64,000 bases of DNA from Patescibacteria group bacterium UBA5532 (GTDB taxonomy: Bacteria > Patescibacteriota > Gracilibacteria > BD1-5 > UBA2023): contig DINU01000018.1 in NCBI GenBank assembly GCA_002426885.1, forward strand, positions 74,321 to 138,320, written 5' to 3'. This document shows, in pieces, positions 55,052 through 64,000 of the stretch. Both the position numbers and the translations under genes were made by a program. The notes beneath the pieces were generated by a model that made no database searches, was not told the origin of the DNA, and saw only the letters and a program-made list of their open reading frames with translations. Numbering within the stretch: position 1 is the first letter of the stretch; each line of letters starts with the position of its first letter.

Positions 55052-55813
55052 TTATAAGGTCAGAAGAAAGACTTGGTCGAGTATATGTCGTGGATTTACA
55101 TTCGTCGTCTCGAGTGCGATGATCGCATCTGTCAGTCTGGTAAAAGTCTCCGCATGAGCAACAGAAGCTTCCTTCAGAAGCTCGAGGTATTTTCTGAGGA
55201 TTGCGAACGCCTGCGAGCGCGTGAATTTTCCCTTATATAGAAGTGAAAGAAGTCTGACGGGATCTCATGTGATATACGCTCTGAGAGCCGAATCGAACCC
55301 ATCTGGAAGCACTTCTGTGTGGGAGATATTTTCTGATACGAAAATCGTACGTGACTGAATCGTCGGAAGTAGAAGCTCCGCCTGAGTCGTCGTGAGCAGA
55401 ATCACACTCTCCTGAGGTGGCTCCTCGAGAATCTTCAGGAGTGCATTCATCCCAGCGATCTCGGCCGTGTCGATATCTCGCAAGATATAGATCGCTGGTG
55501 GATACAGTGGCTTCTCATTCGTACGCTCGATAAAGGCAAGGACCGTCTTTATAGGGAAACTATTTTTCTCTGCCTCGCGTTCATAGAGAAAAAAATCTGG
55601 TATATATTCGCGTGAGTCGAGACTTTCGAGGAGAGTATCTTTTATCTCGGAGACGAGAAAACACGCATCTTCCTCGCTGACAATCAGTGGGAGGGGAAAT
55701 TTCTTTTCCTGAATCTGAGCGATGAGTGAGTGAAGCTGTGGAGAATACATTGCTTTTGTGAATATTTTGGTAAACTTCTCTCGAGATTTCTCGGAGAGTA
55801 TAGCGGGTTTCAT
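55052..55813 (-). CDS. holB: DNA polymerase III delta'-like protein
   Basis: 253 aa, a clamp-loader-like fragment. AIYILRDIDTAEIAGMNALLKILEEPPQESVILLTT corresponds to the Walker B/sensor region and the SRC region of HolB, here LPTIQSRTIFV (Arg kept, Cys replaced). No P-loop is present, as is normal in delta'. The C-terminus is helical. It is shorter than typical HolB (about 330 aa). One TGA glycine at 55265. Stop TAA, overlapping into the downstream operon partner. Confidence 0.75.
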
Positions 55814-55828
55814 TTTTTTTCCAATTTT

Positions 55829-56842
55829 ATGTCGCGTCGTCTTTCGGCTTTTCTGGTCTTACTCGGGATTGTCAGTATTCCACTCTGATTGTACTGGTAT
55901 TTTGTCGCATCGATCACGACGCAGATACAGATCGTAGCGGATCCGGGCGTCGATTTTCAGATCACACTCAGAGGAAATCTCCCGATAGATTCGACATTTT
56001 TCACGAACTCTTCTGTTACTACGACCACGTACGACTGTAACGGATCGTGCGAGAAGATCACTATCATCCCGATGAATTATATATACACCGCGACTGCAAG
56101 CGGATATCGCGACCTGGAGGGGAATTTTTCTATTACGCGCGGAGAGGATAAGACACTGACACTTGCCTTCGAGCAGGCATTTACAAGTGAGATAATTTCA
56201 CAGGGTACGACTCTCAATACGGAGGAAAAGGCGCGATTTGAAGCATGGAAAACAGAGGAAAAAAGTGATGCCGAATTACTGACTGTCTCCGATGGACTCC
56301 CCTTTCTCCAGACACTCCGAGAGAATGGACTCGAGATCGGCGTCCTGACAGACACGAATCTATACGAGAAATATTTTATAATTCCAGGGATTACATCACT
56401 CGGAAAAAGCGATCCTGATGGGATTACTGTGATCGTGCATCGCGATGATACGACGGAGATCTATCGCCTCAGAAATGCAGAGAAATACATACTTCCAGGG
56501 GCTCAGACAGTCCTCTCGCTTCATGAAGGAAAGACGCTCCGTATCACGACACTCCGAGGGTGTTATGAGGAAGTATCCTCGTGAATATGGGAAATACATC
56601 CGCTCTATGATGATATTATCGAGTGAGATCGGTATATATATGGGCTCGTGAGATCGACGGAAAGAAAGGAAATTCTGAATATCGCAGATACGGCAAACGA
56701 CACAATATTTCGGATCGATCCCGTGACTCGCACACGCGAGAAAATCCTCGAAGATACAGATGCAGAGTATCTGACTGAGGAAAATGGTATGATCTGATAT
56801 AAGACGACGAATGGGACACAATATAGAATTCTCGGGGAGTAA
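55829..56842 (+). CDS. Hypothetical membrane-anchored protein
   Basis: 337 aa. One N-terminal membrane helix (SAFLVLLGIVSIPLGLYWYFV, residues 6-26). A beta-rich PEGA-like domain (VADPGVDFQITLRGNLPID...YIYTATASGYRDLEGNF, about 36-110) and a longer beta domain with DDTTEIYRLRNAEKYILPG follow. No enzyme motif is visible. Divergent from the delta'-like gene, 15 bases apart. TGA glycines at 55886, 56582 and others. Stop TAA. Confidence 0.7.
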
Positions 56843-56865
56843 ATTCTCCTTGAGGTCTTTACTCT

Positions 56866-57138
56866 TTATTCCCTAGGAAGGCATCTCGGATTCCGATATT
56901 TTGATGTATCTTTCGGATGAACTGTCTCAACAAGTACAGAAATAGGTATAGCATCTTTAACTCAAACAGGAGGGGTGTTATAAGAGAGTATCGCATAGAA
57001 TTCTCAGTCTCTTCACCGAAGAAGATTATTTACCGTCCGAGTGACTTTCTCAATGAATGTAGGGATCACATACGCTGTGGCCTTTATTCTCCAGGAAGGC
57101 ATGGAAGAAGTCATGTCTATATCTCGAAATCGTGTCAT
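56866..57138 (-). CDS. Hypothetical small protein
   Basis: 90 aa, from MTRFRDIDMTSSMPSWRIKA to DTSKYRNPRCLPRE, with three TGA glycines (LLRGRDGE, PPVGVK) and a TAA stop. The residue content looks protein-like; no family or domain is recognised. It follows the SLH protein gene on the same strand with a gap of 97 bases. Confidence 0.45.
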
Positions 57139-57235
57139 AGACTGAAATTTACTTTAAGTATGCGATCTTTTTTTCTATCTACCCAATATTCCCAGAAAAT
57201 CAGTAAAAACCGCTTCTAAACACTGATGTGTAACA

Positions 57236-58336
57236 CTAGTAAATAAAATCAACCGTACTCAGAATATCTTCTATTATACAATTTCCCTGAGCATCTTCTG
57301 TATAACATGCCTGGCCCAGAAGAGGATACAAGATTATCTTGTTGAGTTTTTTATTAAAAAGTCAGTGAAGTACGAGATACTCAGTTTCACGATATATTCC
57401 TGCACCGCCATCATACCACTCTTCCCGTGCCACATAAGAAATTTCTGCGCTTTCGGTACCATCCCGACGAAAAACAAAGGAAAGATCCTGAGAATTATAG
57501 TGACCTCCAAAAGATTGGTCAAAGTAGTATTGTGCGATATACTCTTCATATCCTTGATTGTAGAGGTTTACAACTTGAAGTGTATGAATATCATCCCCAT
57601 TGGAAAATACAATACTTATGGTGTCTGAGTTTTGGACTATACGTGTATCAATCCAGTCAGACCCCAGTCAGACGAAACTTCTCGGATATCGAAAACGAAT
57701 TCATAACTCAGTATTTTCATAATAACTCCAGTCTGTAATATCACTCATAACTGGGCGTTCTCTACTACAGTATCCCACCTGAAATGTCTCGCCTCGTGTT
57801 ACATTGCGATTTGGATAGAAGAATGTACCCGGAAAAAGAGAATGAAGACATCCGACTTTCTCGGCATACGTGATATAATCATGAAGATCTCCGAGTCGTG
57901 ACGTGACATCAGAGTAGGAACTTTCTCATCCACTTTCTCACACCATTCACATCGTCATCTTTATCATCTCAGCTCGAGTAACAGGATCAGATGGACGATA
58001 TCGTGAAAGAGATGAGTCTACGAGACTTCTCTGTGCCAGTGCTTCGATATATCCACAGAGATCTCCGAGTTGTGTATTTACATCAGGGTACATTTCACCT
58101 GTACATACTAATGGGGGAATTCCACGCAAGTTCGCCACTATCTTTGCCATTTCTGCACGAGTGATGGTATCGTTGAGACGATATCCACTCGTAGAAGACT
58201 GTGAATTTATTACCCCTATATCCACGAGTCCTTGTGCTGATTCGCTTGCAGACAGAGAGAAGTCTGCAGACACAGAAAGTGCAGAGGAAAGAGAAAGGAA
58301 TACACTAAGAACAAGTGATGAAAAAAAGTATCGCAT
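57236..58336 (-). CDS. SLH-domain surface protein
   Basis: 366 aa. Signal peptide at 1-24 (LVLSVFLSLSSALSVSA). Two to three SLH-type repeats follow: AQGLVDIGVINSQ...DTITRAEMAKIVANL, ALAQRSLVDSSLSRYRPSDPVTRAEMIKM, then YAEKVGCLHSLFPGTFFYPNRNVTRGETF. The C-terminal 190 residues form a beta domain with SFVFRRDGTESAEISYVA. Probably wall-anchored like the protein at 41439. An upstream Met (58396) would add 20 residues before the signal peptide. TGA glycines; stop TAG. Confidence 0.82.
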
Positions 58337-58532
58337 AGTGTGAAAAAAAGAAATAGAGATTCTGGATGTATTGTGTTTCTTTTTTATTTTTGTCAACGAA
58401 ATGAAAGAGAATATACCCCACCCTCGCTGAATTGCTTTTTTTCTCCTAGAAAGCAGAGAACACTATCACTTGATGATTGACTTGATTTCCTCCTCCTTCT
58501 TCGTATGCTTGCTTTGTTTTTTTATATCCATT

Positions 58533-59084
58533 ATGTTTCTCTCCGATCGTGACATTCGCACCGCCATAGAAAATAACACGATTTCTATCTCTGACTTCGA
58601 TCTCTCCCGGCTTCAGCCCGCGAGCTACGATATCCGCCTCGGAAGTAAGTTCTTGATCGTAAAAGATTATTCTGTCATGAACATCGACCCGACGAATCAT
58701 ATCCTTCCAAAATATGAAGAAATCACTGTCACGGCGGAGGAGGGATTTATCCTGAGGCCTGGCGTAACGGTCCTCGGGATGAGTATCGAGAAATTCGGAT
58801 CAGAGAAATACCTCATCCAGCTCTCAGGAAAGTCATCACTTGCGCGTCTCGGACTGATCGTCCATAATACAGCAGGACTGATAAATCCAGGACACTATCT
58901 GAATATTACATTTGAGCTCGCGAACATGAACACGATACCGATCATTCTCCGTCCTGGGATGGATATCGCACAGATCCTCTTCGCAGAGATGAGCTCTCCT
59001 CCAGAGCAGGACTATCGTGAGATCGGTCGCTACGGCGAAGGCGAGGGGAATCACCAGGGATATATCCCGAAAGGAATTCGCTAG
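58533..59084 (+). CDS. dcd: dCTP deaminase
   Basis: Converts dCTP to dUTP for dTTP synthesis. 183 aa, normal. MFLSDRDIRTAIE, RLQPASYDIRLGSKF, LSGKSSLARLGLIVH with the conserved Ser and Arg, and NPGHYLNITFELAN with the catalytic Glu. No TGA codons. The upstream in-frame start (58470) adds residues unlike the family. It fits with the dTMP kinases in the window. Stop TAG. Confidence 0.95.
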   Translation: MFLSDRDIRTAIENNTISISDFDLSRLQPASYDIRLGSKFLIVKDYSVMNIDPTNHILPKYEEITVTAEEGFILRPGVTVLGMSIEKFGSEKYLIQLSGKSSLARLGLIVHNTAGLINPGHYLNITFELANMNTIPIILRPGMDIAQILFAEMSSPPEQDYREIGRYGEGEGNHQGYIPKGIR

Positions 59085-59154
59085 ATTTGTATTTCTGCAA
59101 AAATCAGGGGCATATCACACACAAGCAAGAATCTATGTGTAGAGCGAACGAAAG

Positions 59155-59367
59155 CTAGATTCTCGTAACGCATCGAATGCAAGATGAAGTCAAAAAAAAA
59201 CAAACTGTAAGTACACCAAGAATCGGGTGTAAAAAATGGATTCCGAGTACATCCGAAATCATAAAATTTGGCACTATGTACATGAGAAGTATATAAAGAA
59301 TTTCGGCGATGAATTCCCGGATATCTTTCGATAACGAAGGGAAAATTTCACATCCCCAGAGAATCAA
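59155..59367 (-). CDS. Small membrane protein downstream of patatin
   Basis: 70 aa with two hydrophobic helices (AEILYILLMYIVPNFMI, HPILGVLTVCFFLTSS). It starts 15 bases after the patatin stop on the same strand. No TGA codons and no family. Real translation is uncertain. Confidence 0.45.
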   Translation of the reverse strand: MILWGCEIFPSLSKDIREFIAEILYILLMYIVPNFMISDVLGIHFLHPILGVLTVCFFLTSSCIRCVTRI

Positions 59368-59382
59368 AACATCCCAGGATTC

Positions 59383-60195
59383 TTACTGAAAAAATAGAAA
59401 ACTCCGTTTTTTCTGGAGATACTTCTCGATCTTCAGAGATGCGTCATATCCCGACTGGATCAGGATATCTCTTTTATCAAACTCATGATACTCGACGCTA
59501 TTCTCAGGATAGAGTACGAGCGCGTCTTTCCGTGTCCCAATCGATCGGACTTCATTCTGGAGCAGGATAATATCGAGTGATTTCTGGAGCGTCTTATAGA
59601 CTCGAGCAAAAGGCGTATTCGAAAAAAATCCATCCGACACAATATCCGACGAACTACCAGGTTTTTTATAGACAGAGACAGCGATCACTTTTTTCTCCTG
59701 TTTCCGCGCGTATTCTATGGGAAGATTCGCAGTAATCCCACCATCGATATACGATTCATGGTGCATCTGAAACGGGACAAAAACGCCAGGAATACTGATC
59801 GATGCTCGGATCGCATCGACCACATTTCCAGTACGAAACAGAATCGTCTCACCACTATTTATATTCACAGCGATAATCGTAAGAGGGATTTTTAAGTCAG
59901 AGAACTGAATCTCGCCCAGATGTTCACGGAGAAATTGCATTACTTTTTTCCCTTGGATTCCACCTCGACCCATATCGAAGTCGACCAACTTCAGAAACGT
60001 CATATCTTCCAGGACTTTTTTCATCTTTTCCGTCGAGAATCCAGCACTGTAAAAGGCTCAGACGATCGCTCACATACTCGTCCCGACGACCTCCGTCGGC
60101 GTCACCCGAAGCTCTTCGAGTCTCTGAATGACTCAGATATGCGCGATACCTCGGGCAGAACCACCACCGAGAATAAGAGAAAAAGGAGAAAACAT
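59383..60195 (-). CDS. Patatin-like phospholipase
   Basis: A serine lipid acyl hydrolase. 270 aa. The oxyanion loop LGGGSARGIAH (9-19) and the nucleophile elbow VGTSMGA carry S40; the second glycine of GXSXG is encoded by TGA. The catalytic Asp is in YIDGGITANLP. Single-domain bacterial patatin (RssA type). TGA also in HIGVIQ and IVGAF. Stop TAG. Just downstream of the two-component genes, same strand. Confidence 0.93.
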
Positions 60196-60239
60196 AGGAA
60201 AATTTTTTTCACTGTATCGAATTTCTCAGAAATTTCCAG

Positions 60240-61415
60240 TTACATTTTCACAGAAATAGTCGTCCCCTTCCCTTCTGCACTCTGAACGGAAACCGTCCAG
60301 TGATAGAGCTTTGCAATACGAGATACAAGCGCGAGTCCGATGCCAGAACCAAGGACTCCACTCGCAGGATCGACACGGAAAAATCGATCAAAAATGCGTT
60401 CCTGATCTTTTTCTGATATACCGACACCAGTATCCTGAATCGTGAGTGTCTTGCGGGTAAATGCGATCTCGACAGAACCATTTTCTGTATTATATTTCAT
60501 CGCATTTTCGATCAGATTATGGAGAAAGAGTGAAATATGTCGCTCGCTTGCGAAGACGCTGGCATTCTCGGGAATATGATTCGCGACTGAGATATCTGGA
60601 TATACTGACGCGAGCTTGGCGATCTCGGTCTGAACGATCGGAAAAAGAAGACTCCGATGATCATGATCTGGAAGTTTCAGATCAGCAAGCTCGAGAAGTC
60701 ACTCGATCGATGTATTCATACTATCGATCGCTGTCAGACTCTCATCCACGAGAGACATGTCCGGCTTCTTGCTATCACGCAGAAGCTGAAGCGTCCCGGA
60801 AGCGATTGCGAGTGGTGTCTTCAGCTCATGTCCCGCATCATGGACGAAATACATCATCGTATCGAGATTTTCTTTTACCGGCGCGAGCGTCTCTCGCACA
60901 TAGAAGCGCACGAGAAAGAAGAATGGTATCACGATCACGATATCCATCAGAAAAAACTGAATCAGATCCCGAAAGATCCCATCGAGTGTATAGTTTTCCG
61001 GTGTGACAAAAAGAATCAGATTTCCGTCACGTGTCTGAGATTTCCGCATGAGAAAGCCCTGCTCATAGACGATGGTATTCTCTGAGAATGTCGTCACTGC
61101 CTGCTCGATCACTCATGAAAGAGAGGAGAAATTCTGACCCGGAAGCCGATTATTCAGGATTTGCCCAGAAGTATCGAATGTCACAAACCCGATATTCATG
61201 GGTCCGTGTTGATTCTCTCATTGTCAGGTATCACCGGTAATTCGCTCAGAATCTCGGATAAAATTTTGTTCCTGGAGATTTTTTTCCACGAAATAACGGG
61301 TCCCTAAGAAGAAAACTTCAAAGCATACGAGAAAAAGAAAAATCCACGTCAAAAAGAGTCGAACGAGTCGTTTTTCTGTCTTCTGAAGATGGGATGGGTG
61401 TGATGATTTCTGCAT
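60240..61415 (-). CDS. Sensor histidine kinase
   Basis: 391 aa. Two membrane helices (LVRLFLTWIFLFLVCFEVFF, about 17-36; DLIQFFLMDIVIVIPFFFLV, about 148-167) border an outer sensor domain of about 110 residues. The H-box VHDAGHELKTPLA holds the phosphorylated His. The N-box HNLIENAMKYN, G1 DTGVGISEKD, F-box and G2 GSGIGLALV follow. Paired with the response regulator upstream. The signal is unknown. TGA glycines in the sensor domain. Confidence 0.93.
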
Positions 61416-61606
61416 GATAGAGGAAACGAATGGGATGGAGAGAAATCTATGTATCGAGCTGAAAAAAACAAAGTGAAGCCTCATCATTGTGTCGTGAAGA
61501 TAGGAATCTATACTCGCGAACGAGTGGAACAATGAATGTTACAATGATGTTATTCATGTGAAAATACTAAAACATGAGATTTATTTCATCGATGTAAACA
61601 CAAAAT

Positions 61607-62266
61607 CTACGGGGTAAGAATATATCCGTGTCATTTTCGCGTCTCGACAATACCAGGGATTTTCTTGCGAAGATATCAGATATAGACTTCGACGACTTTC
61701 CCATCTTCCCAGCTATCATAAATCCCCCAGACTTTCTCGAGAAGCTCCGTCTTGGAGATCGTATATCCCGCATGCGTGGCAAAGTAAAGAAGGAGTTCAT
61801 ATTCGCGCTTTGACATGTGGATTTCTTTTTGGTCGAAATGAACGACCTGATTCGCGACATCAATCTGAAGTCTGCCAACTTCTATAATTTCTGTCGATTT
61901 ATGTGTCTGACTCCGACGCCCAAGCGCCCGAATACGAGCGACAAGCTCACGATAATCACATGGTTTCGTCATGTAGTCATCTGCACCATAATCGAGTCCT
62001 GCGACGATATCATCCTGCGTCGATCGTGATGTCAGCATGATGATCGGCATCGTTTTTCCCTCGGCTCTGAGTCTCCGACAGACTTCGATCCCATCCATCT
62101 TCGGGAGCGCAATATCGAGAATAACGACGTCATAATTCCCAGAAATAGCTTCTAGGTAACCACTTTCTCAGTCGGTACGAAGCGTACAGCTAATATCTTC
62201 ATTCGCAAGGTAGCGAACGACAGTCTGAGCGAGCGGAAGTGTATCTTCAAGAAGGAGTGTATGCAT
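61607..62266 (-). CDS. OmpR-family response regulator
   Basis: 219 aa. Receiver domain with the acidic pair E7-D8, phospho-acceptor D51 in VVILDIALPKMDG, T/S in IIMLTSRST and K in YMTKPCDY. The C-terminal winged helix has VVHFDQKEIHMSKREYELLLYF and VEVYIGYLRKKI...GHGYILTP. The Gly residues before YLRKK and HGY are TGA-encoded. Stop TAG at 61607. Starts 190 bases before the kinase coding region ends its leader, same operon. Confidence 0.95.
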
Positions 62267-62272
62267 AGGGAA

Positions 62273-62299
62273 AGTATACGGAAGCATGACAGAATTCAA
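62273..62299 (-). promoter_or_regulatory. two-component operon promoter, leaderless spacing
   Basis: Minus strand: TTGAAT, 15-base spacer, TATACT, then 6 bases to the ATG. Confidence 0.55.
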
Positions 62300-62570
62300 A
62301 TGAAAAAAAGAAACATGATACAAGAGAGGAAAAATACTGCTCACGTATCATGTTCTGTGATTTTTTCATAGTCATACTGTATGAAAAGGTAACTCGATGC
62401 GTCTCTCGGGAAGATTGCATATGTGTACATGCCTGCCGTCAAGGAGATCTGTATCTCAGTTACATGGAAATTATAGCATATTGAGGTAATAAATACGTAA
62501 GAGACTCGGGAAGTGCTTCTGAATTTTCAGAAAAAAATCAAGAGCAATCCGAGAGTCATGTCATCCCAAG
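62300..62570. other. intergenic, nothing recognised
   Basis: No gene or clear repeat was seen between the response regulator promoter and MITE copy C. Confidence 0.5.
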
Positions 62571-62721
62571 TATAGTGAACTAACTGGAATAAGAGAATAT
62601 TCGATATTATTAGGAAAAACAAGCCAAAGGCTTGTCATTCCGGGTTTATCCCGGAATCCACGCTCGCAAACAAGCAAAAAGAGAAATCAGAAATTGATAC
62701 TATTCCAGTGAAAATACTATA
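62571..62721 (+). repeat. MITE copy C (best preserved)
   Basis: 151 bp with inverted ends TATAGTGAACTAACTGGAATA (62571) and TATTCCAGTGAAAATACTATA (62721). The inside carries AAGCCAAAGGCTTGTCATTCC, then a CCGGGTTTATCCCGG palindrome and GGAATCC. No coding capacity. The TA at each end suits the TA target of IS630/Tc1-type transposases. Confidence 0.8.
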
Positions 62722-62723
62722 AA

Positions 62724-62968
62724 ATGAAAAAAAGAATGTGTGTCATTGTCTCACATAGACAGGAATCCATGCGTGTGAATGAGTCTCAGGCACGAGTTTT
62801 TGAGTGGGAACGAGATACCGAAGTATGGTTTTCTGAAAAAAAACGAAACAAAAATAGATTACCCGCACCCGAAGAATACATGAGATGGAACCCCAAGGAA
62901 AAGGATCAAAGTCAGAAAATCATTTTGACTTCATCTCGGAAGCGTCTAGAATATGGGAAATCTTCGCC
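62724..62968 (+). pseudogene. Possible frameshifted small gene or TatD extension
   Basis: Frame 62724 gives EWERDTEVWFSEKKRNKNRL and PAPEEYMRWNPKEKDQ. The frame continuous with tatD gives GSKSENHFDFISEASRIWEI from about 62900. Both look coding and meet near 62885-62910. A one-base change would join them into one protein ending at the TatD start. Part of the 5' end is a REP-like unit (62742-62770). Confidence 0.35.
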
Positions 62969-63814
62969 ATGCTTTTCGATACACACTCACATCTCTACTT
63001 CGAACCACTCTCAGATGATCCAGATGGTGTCATCGCACGCATGCTCCGAAATGGAGTCGATCGCGCAGTGCAAATCGGCTGCGATATCCCGAGCTCGCTG
63101 AAGGCGATAGAGCTCTCATGAGAATATCCAGAGTTTCTCCGTGCGACGGTCGGGATTCATCCGAGCGAATGTACAAGTCTCAGGATCGAGGAGACTATGG
63201 AGGAACTCGAGTCGATTCTGATACAGAATCGTGATAGTATCGTCGGTATCGGAGAAGCGGGGCTCGATTATCACTGGATTTCTGAGCCACCAGGAGATAG
63301 TATCCTGACCGAGGAAGAGCTTCGGGATTTTCATATCACCCAGCAAAAAAGTATCGCCGATATACAGAAGATATGGTTCCGCGCACAGGCAGAGCTCGCA
63401 GAGAAGTATCATCTTCCGCTGATTATCCACACGCGTGACGCACGAAAAGATACTCTTGCGTGTATCAGTGATTTCCCTGTGAATTTTGCGATTATGCACT
63501 GCTACAGCGAAGATCCAGACTTTGCATATGCGCTCCTCGCGCATTCCCCTGAGATATACTTCTCTTTTTCTGGGATTCTGACATACAAGAAATCTGATCC
63601 GATCCGTGAGACAGCAAGGATACTCCCGCTTGATCGTATTCTGATCGAGACGGATGCACCATTTCTCGCACCTCAGCCAGTCCGAGGAAGTGTCAATGAG
63701 TCGACATATGTCCGATATGTCTTCGAGCAGCTCTGTGCGATCCGAACAGAGAGTCCTGAGGAGATTGAGCAGACACTCTGGGAAAATTCATGTCGTGTAT
63801 ATGGATGGAGATAG
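62969..63814 (+). CDS. tatD: TatD family metal-dependent DNase
   Basis: 281 aa TIM-barrel hydrolase. DTHSHL (H6, H8) are the first metal ligands. GIGEAGLDYH carries the Glu ligand, PLIIHTRDA and AIMHCYS give two His, and ETDAPFLAP gives the final Asp. TGA glycine at 63119. An insert of about 20 residues after LDYHW (ISEPPGDSILTEEELRD) is unusual in length. Frame also extends upstream to 62885. Stop TAG. Confidence 0.93.
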
Positions 63815-63828
63815 ATTGTTAGAACTCA

Positions 63829-63864
63829 AGAGAAAAACCTTAGCATATGCTAAGGTTTTTCTCT
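63829..63864 (+). terminator. terminator of tatD
   Basis: A nearly perfect palindrome AGAGAAAAACCTTAGCAT/ATGCTAAGGTTTTTCTCT, able to act in both directions. Confidence 0.85.
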
Positions 63865-64000
63865 GAAGATACAGAAGTGGAAGTTCAGTGGATTGTGTCT
63901 TCCTTTTCTAGAATCTCTTCGGTTTGGAATCTATGGTCTAGAATCCTGGAGGAGGATCCTGGATGAAGGTAGAGTCGTAGTGGATGATGAAAGGATCTCG
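63865..64000. other. window end, short direct repeats
   Basis: TCTAGAATC occurs twice (near 63908 and 63950) together with GGATCCTGGA-like repeats. No gene is visible. Confidence 0.4.

Noticed and set aside
56866..57230. Plus-strand 100-codon frame at 56917
   Set aside because: The minus-strand frame 56866-57138 has better residue content and TGA glycines; the plus frame is Arg/Ser-rich shadow.
1..64000. Mass pseudogenisation or repe­ated frameshifts because most genes look broken
   Set aside because: Fragments of the same gene stay in one frame and are separated only by TGA; code 25 explains this fully.

Overview
The window comes from a bacterium that reads UGA as glycine (translation table 25), as known for Gracilibacteria (BD1-5/GN02) and Absconditabacteria (SR1). 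Almost every gene is cut by in-frame TGA under the standard code. Read as Gly, the pieces join into full-length proteins, often with the TGA at a glycine of a signature motif: FtsZ GGGTGTG, the patatin GXSXG elbow, the adenylate kinase P-loop, the ABC signature, PilB VGEIRD. All genes end in TAA or TAG, and the tmRNA tag frame ends in TAG. All coordinates below use this code. Assignment to Gracilibacteria rather than SR1 is inference; no 16S gene is present.

Layout. 1-854 is the end of a Cthe_2159-type beta-helix surface protein. 855-1918 holds repeats and the tmRNA. 1919-10492 is a type I restriction-modification island: hsdM, rhuM, an AAA ATPase with a C-terminal HEPN-like motif, hsdS, hsdR. 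10522-13688 has a small transporter, tRNA-Phe, a membrane protein and an unusual MiaB carrying a HAD phosphatase-like domain inside its radical-SAM domain. 13936-16488 is ftsA-ftsZ. 17267-19606 is a DinG-like exonuclease fusion with degenerate helicase motifs. 19690-24308 is a compact type IV pilus/type II secretion operon (two membrane proteins, PilB, PilC).

24495-37439 carries a zinc-ribbon membrane protein, L25, a broken gene, an ABC exporter, methionine aminopeptidase, a cupin, FtsK, a predicted permease, a MurE-like ligase and peptide deformylase. 37593-45105 carries an envelope protein, RNase P RNA, adenylate kinase, HemW, tRNA-Thr, a second Cthe_2159 protein with SLH domains, a small membrane protein and signal peptidase I. 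45191-58336 carries SecA, trigger factor, a decayed region, two tandem dTMP-kinase-like genes, a membrane-bound spermidine-synthase-like protein, a DNA polymerase III delta'-like protein and an SLH protein. 58533-63814 has dCTP deaminase, a patatin, a two-component system and TatD.

The genes fit a small cell with division (FtsAZ, FtsK, MurE), Sec export (SecA, LepB, Tig), a pilus/secretion system, SLH-anchored surface proteins and restriction defence. Shine-Dalgarno sites are nearly absent. Starts follow U-rich leaders or lie 6-9 nt after a -10 box (leaderless or nearly so). A MITE family of about 150 bp with TATAGT termini (three copies) and dispersed GTCATTCC...GGAATCC palindromes fill several intergenic gaps. 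No CRISPR array was seen.
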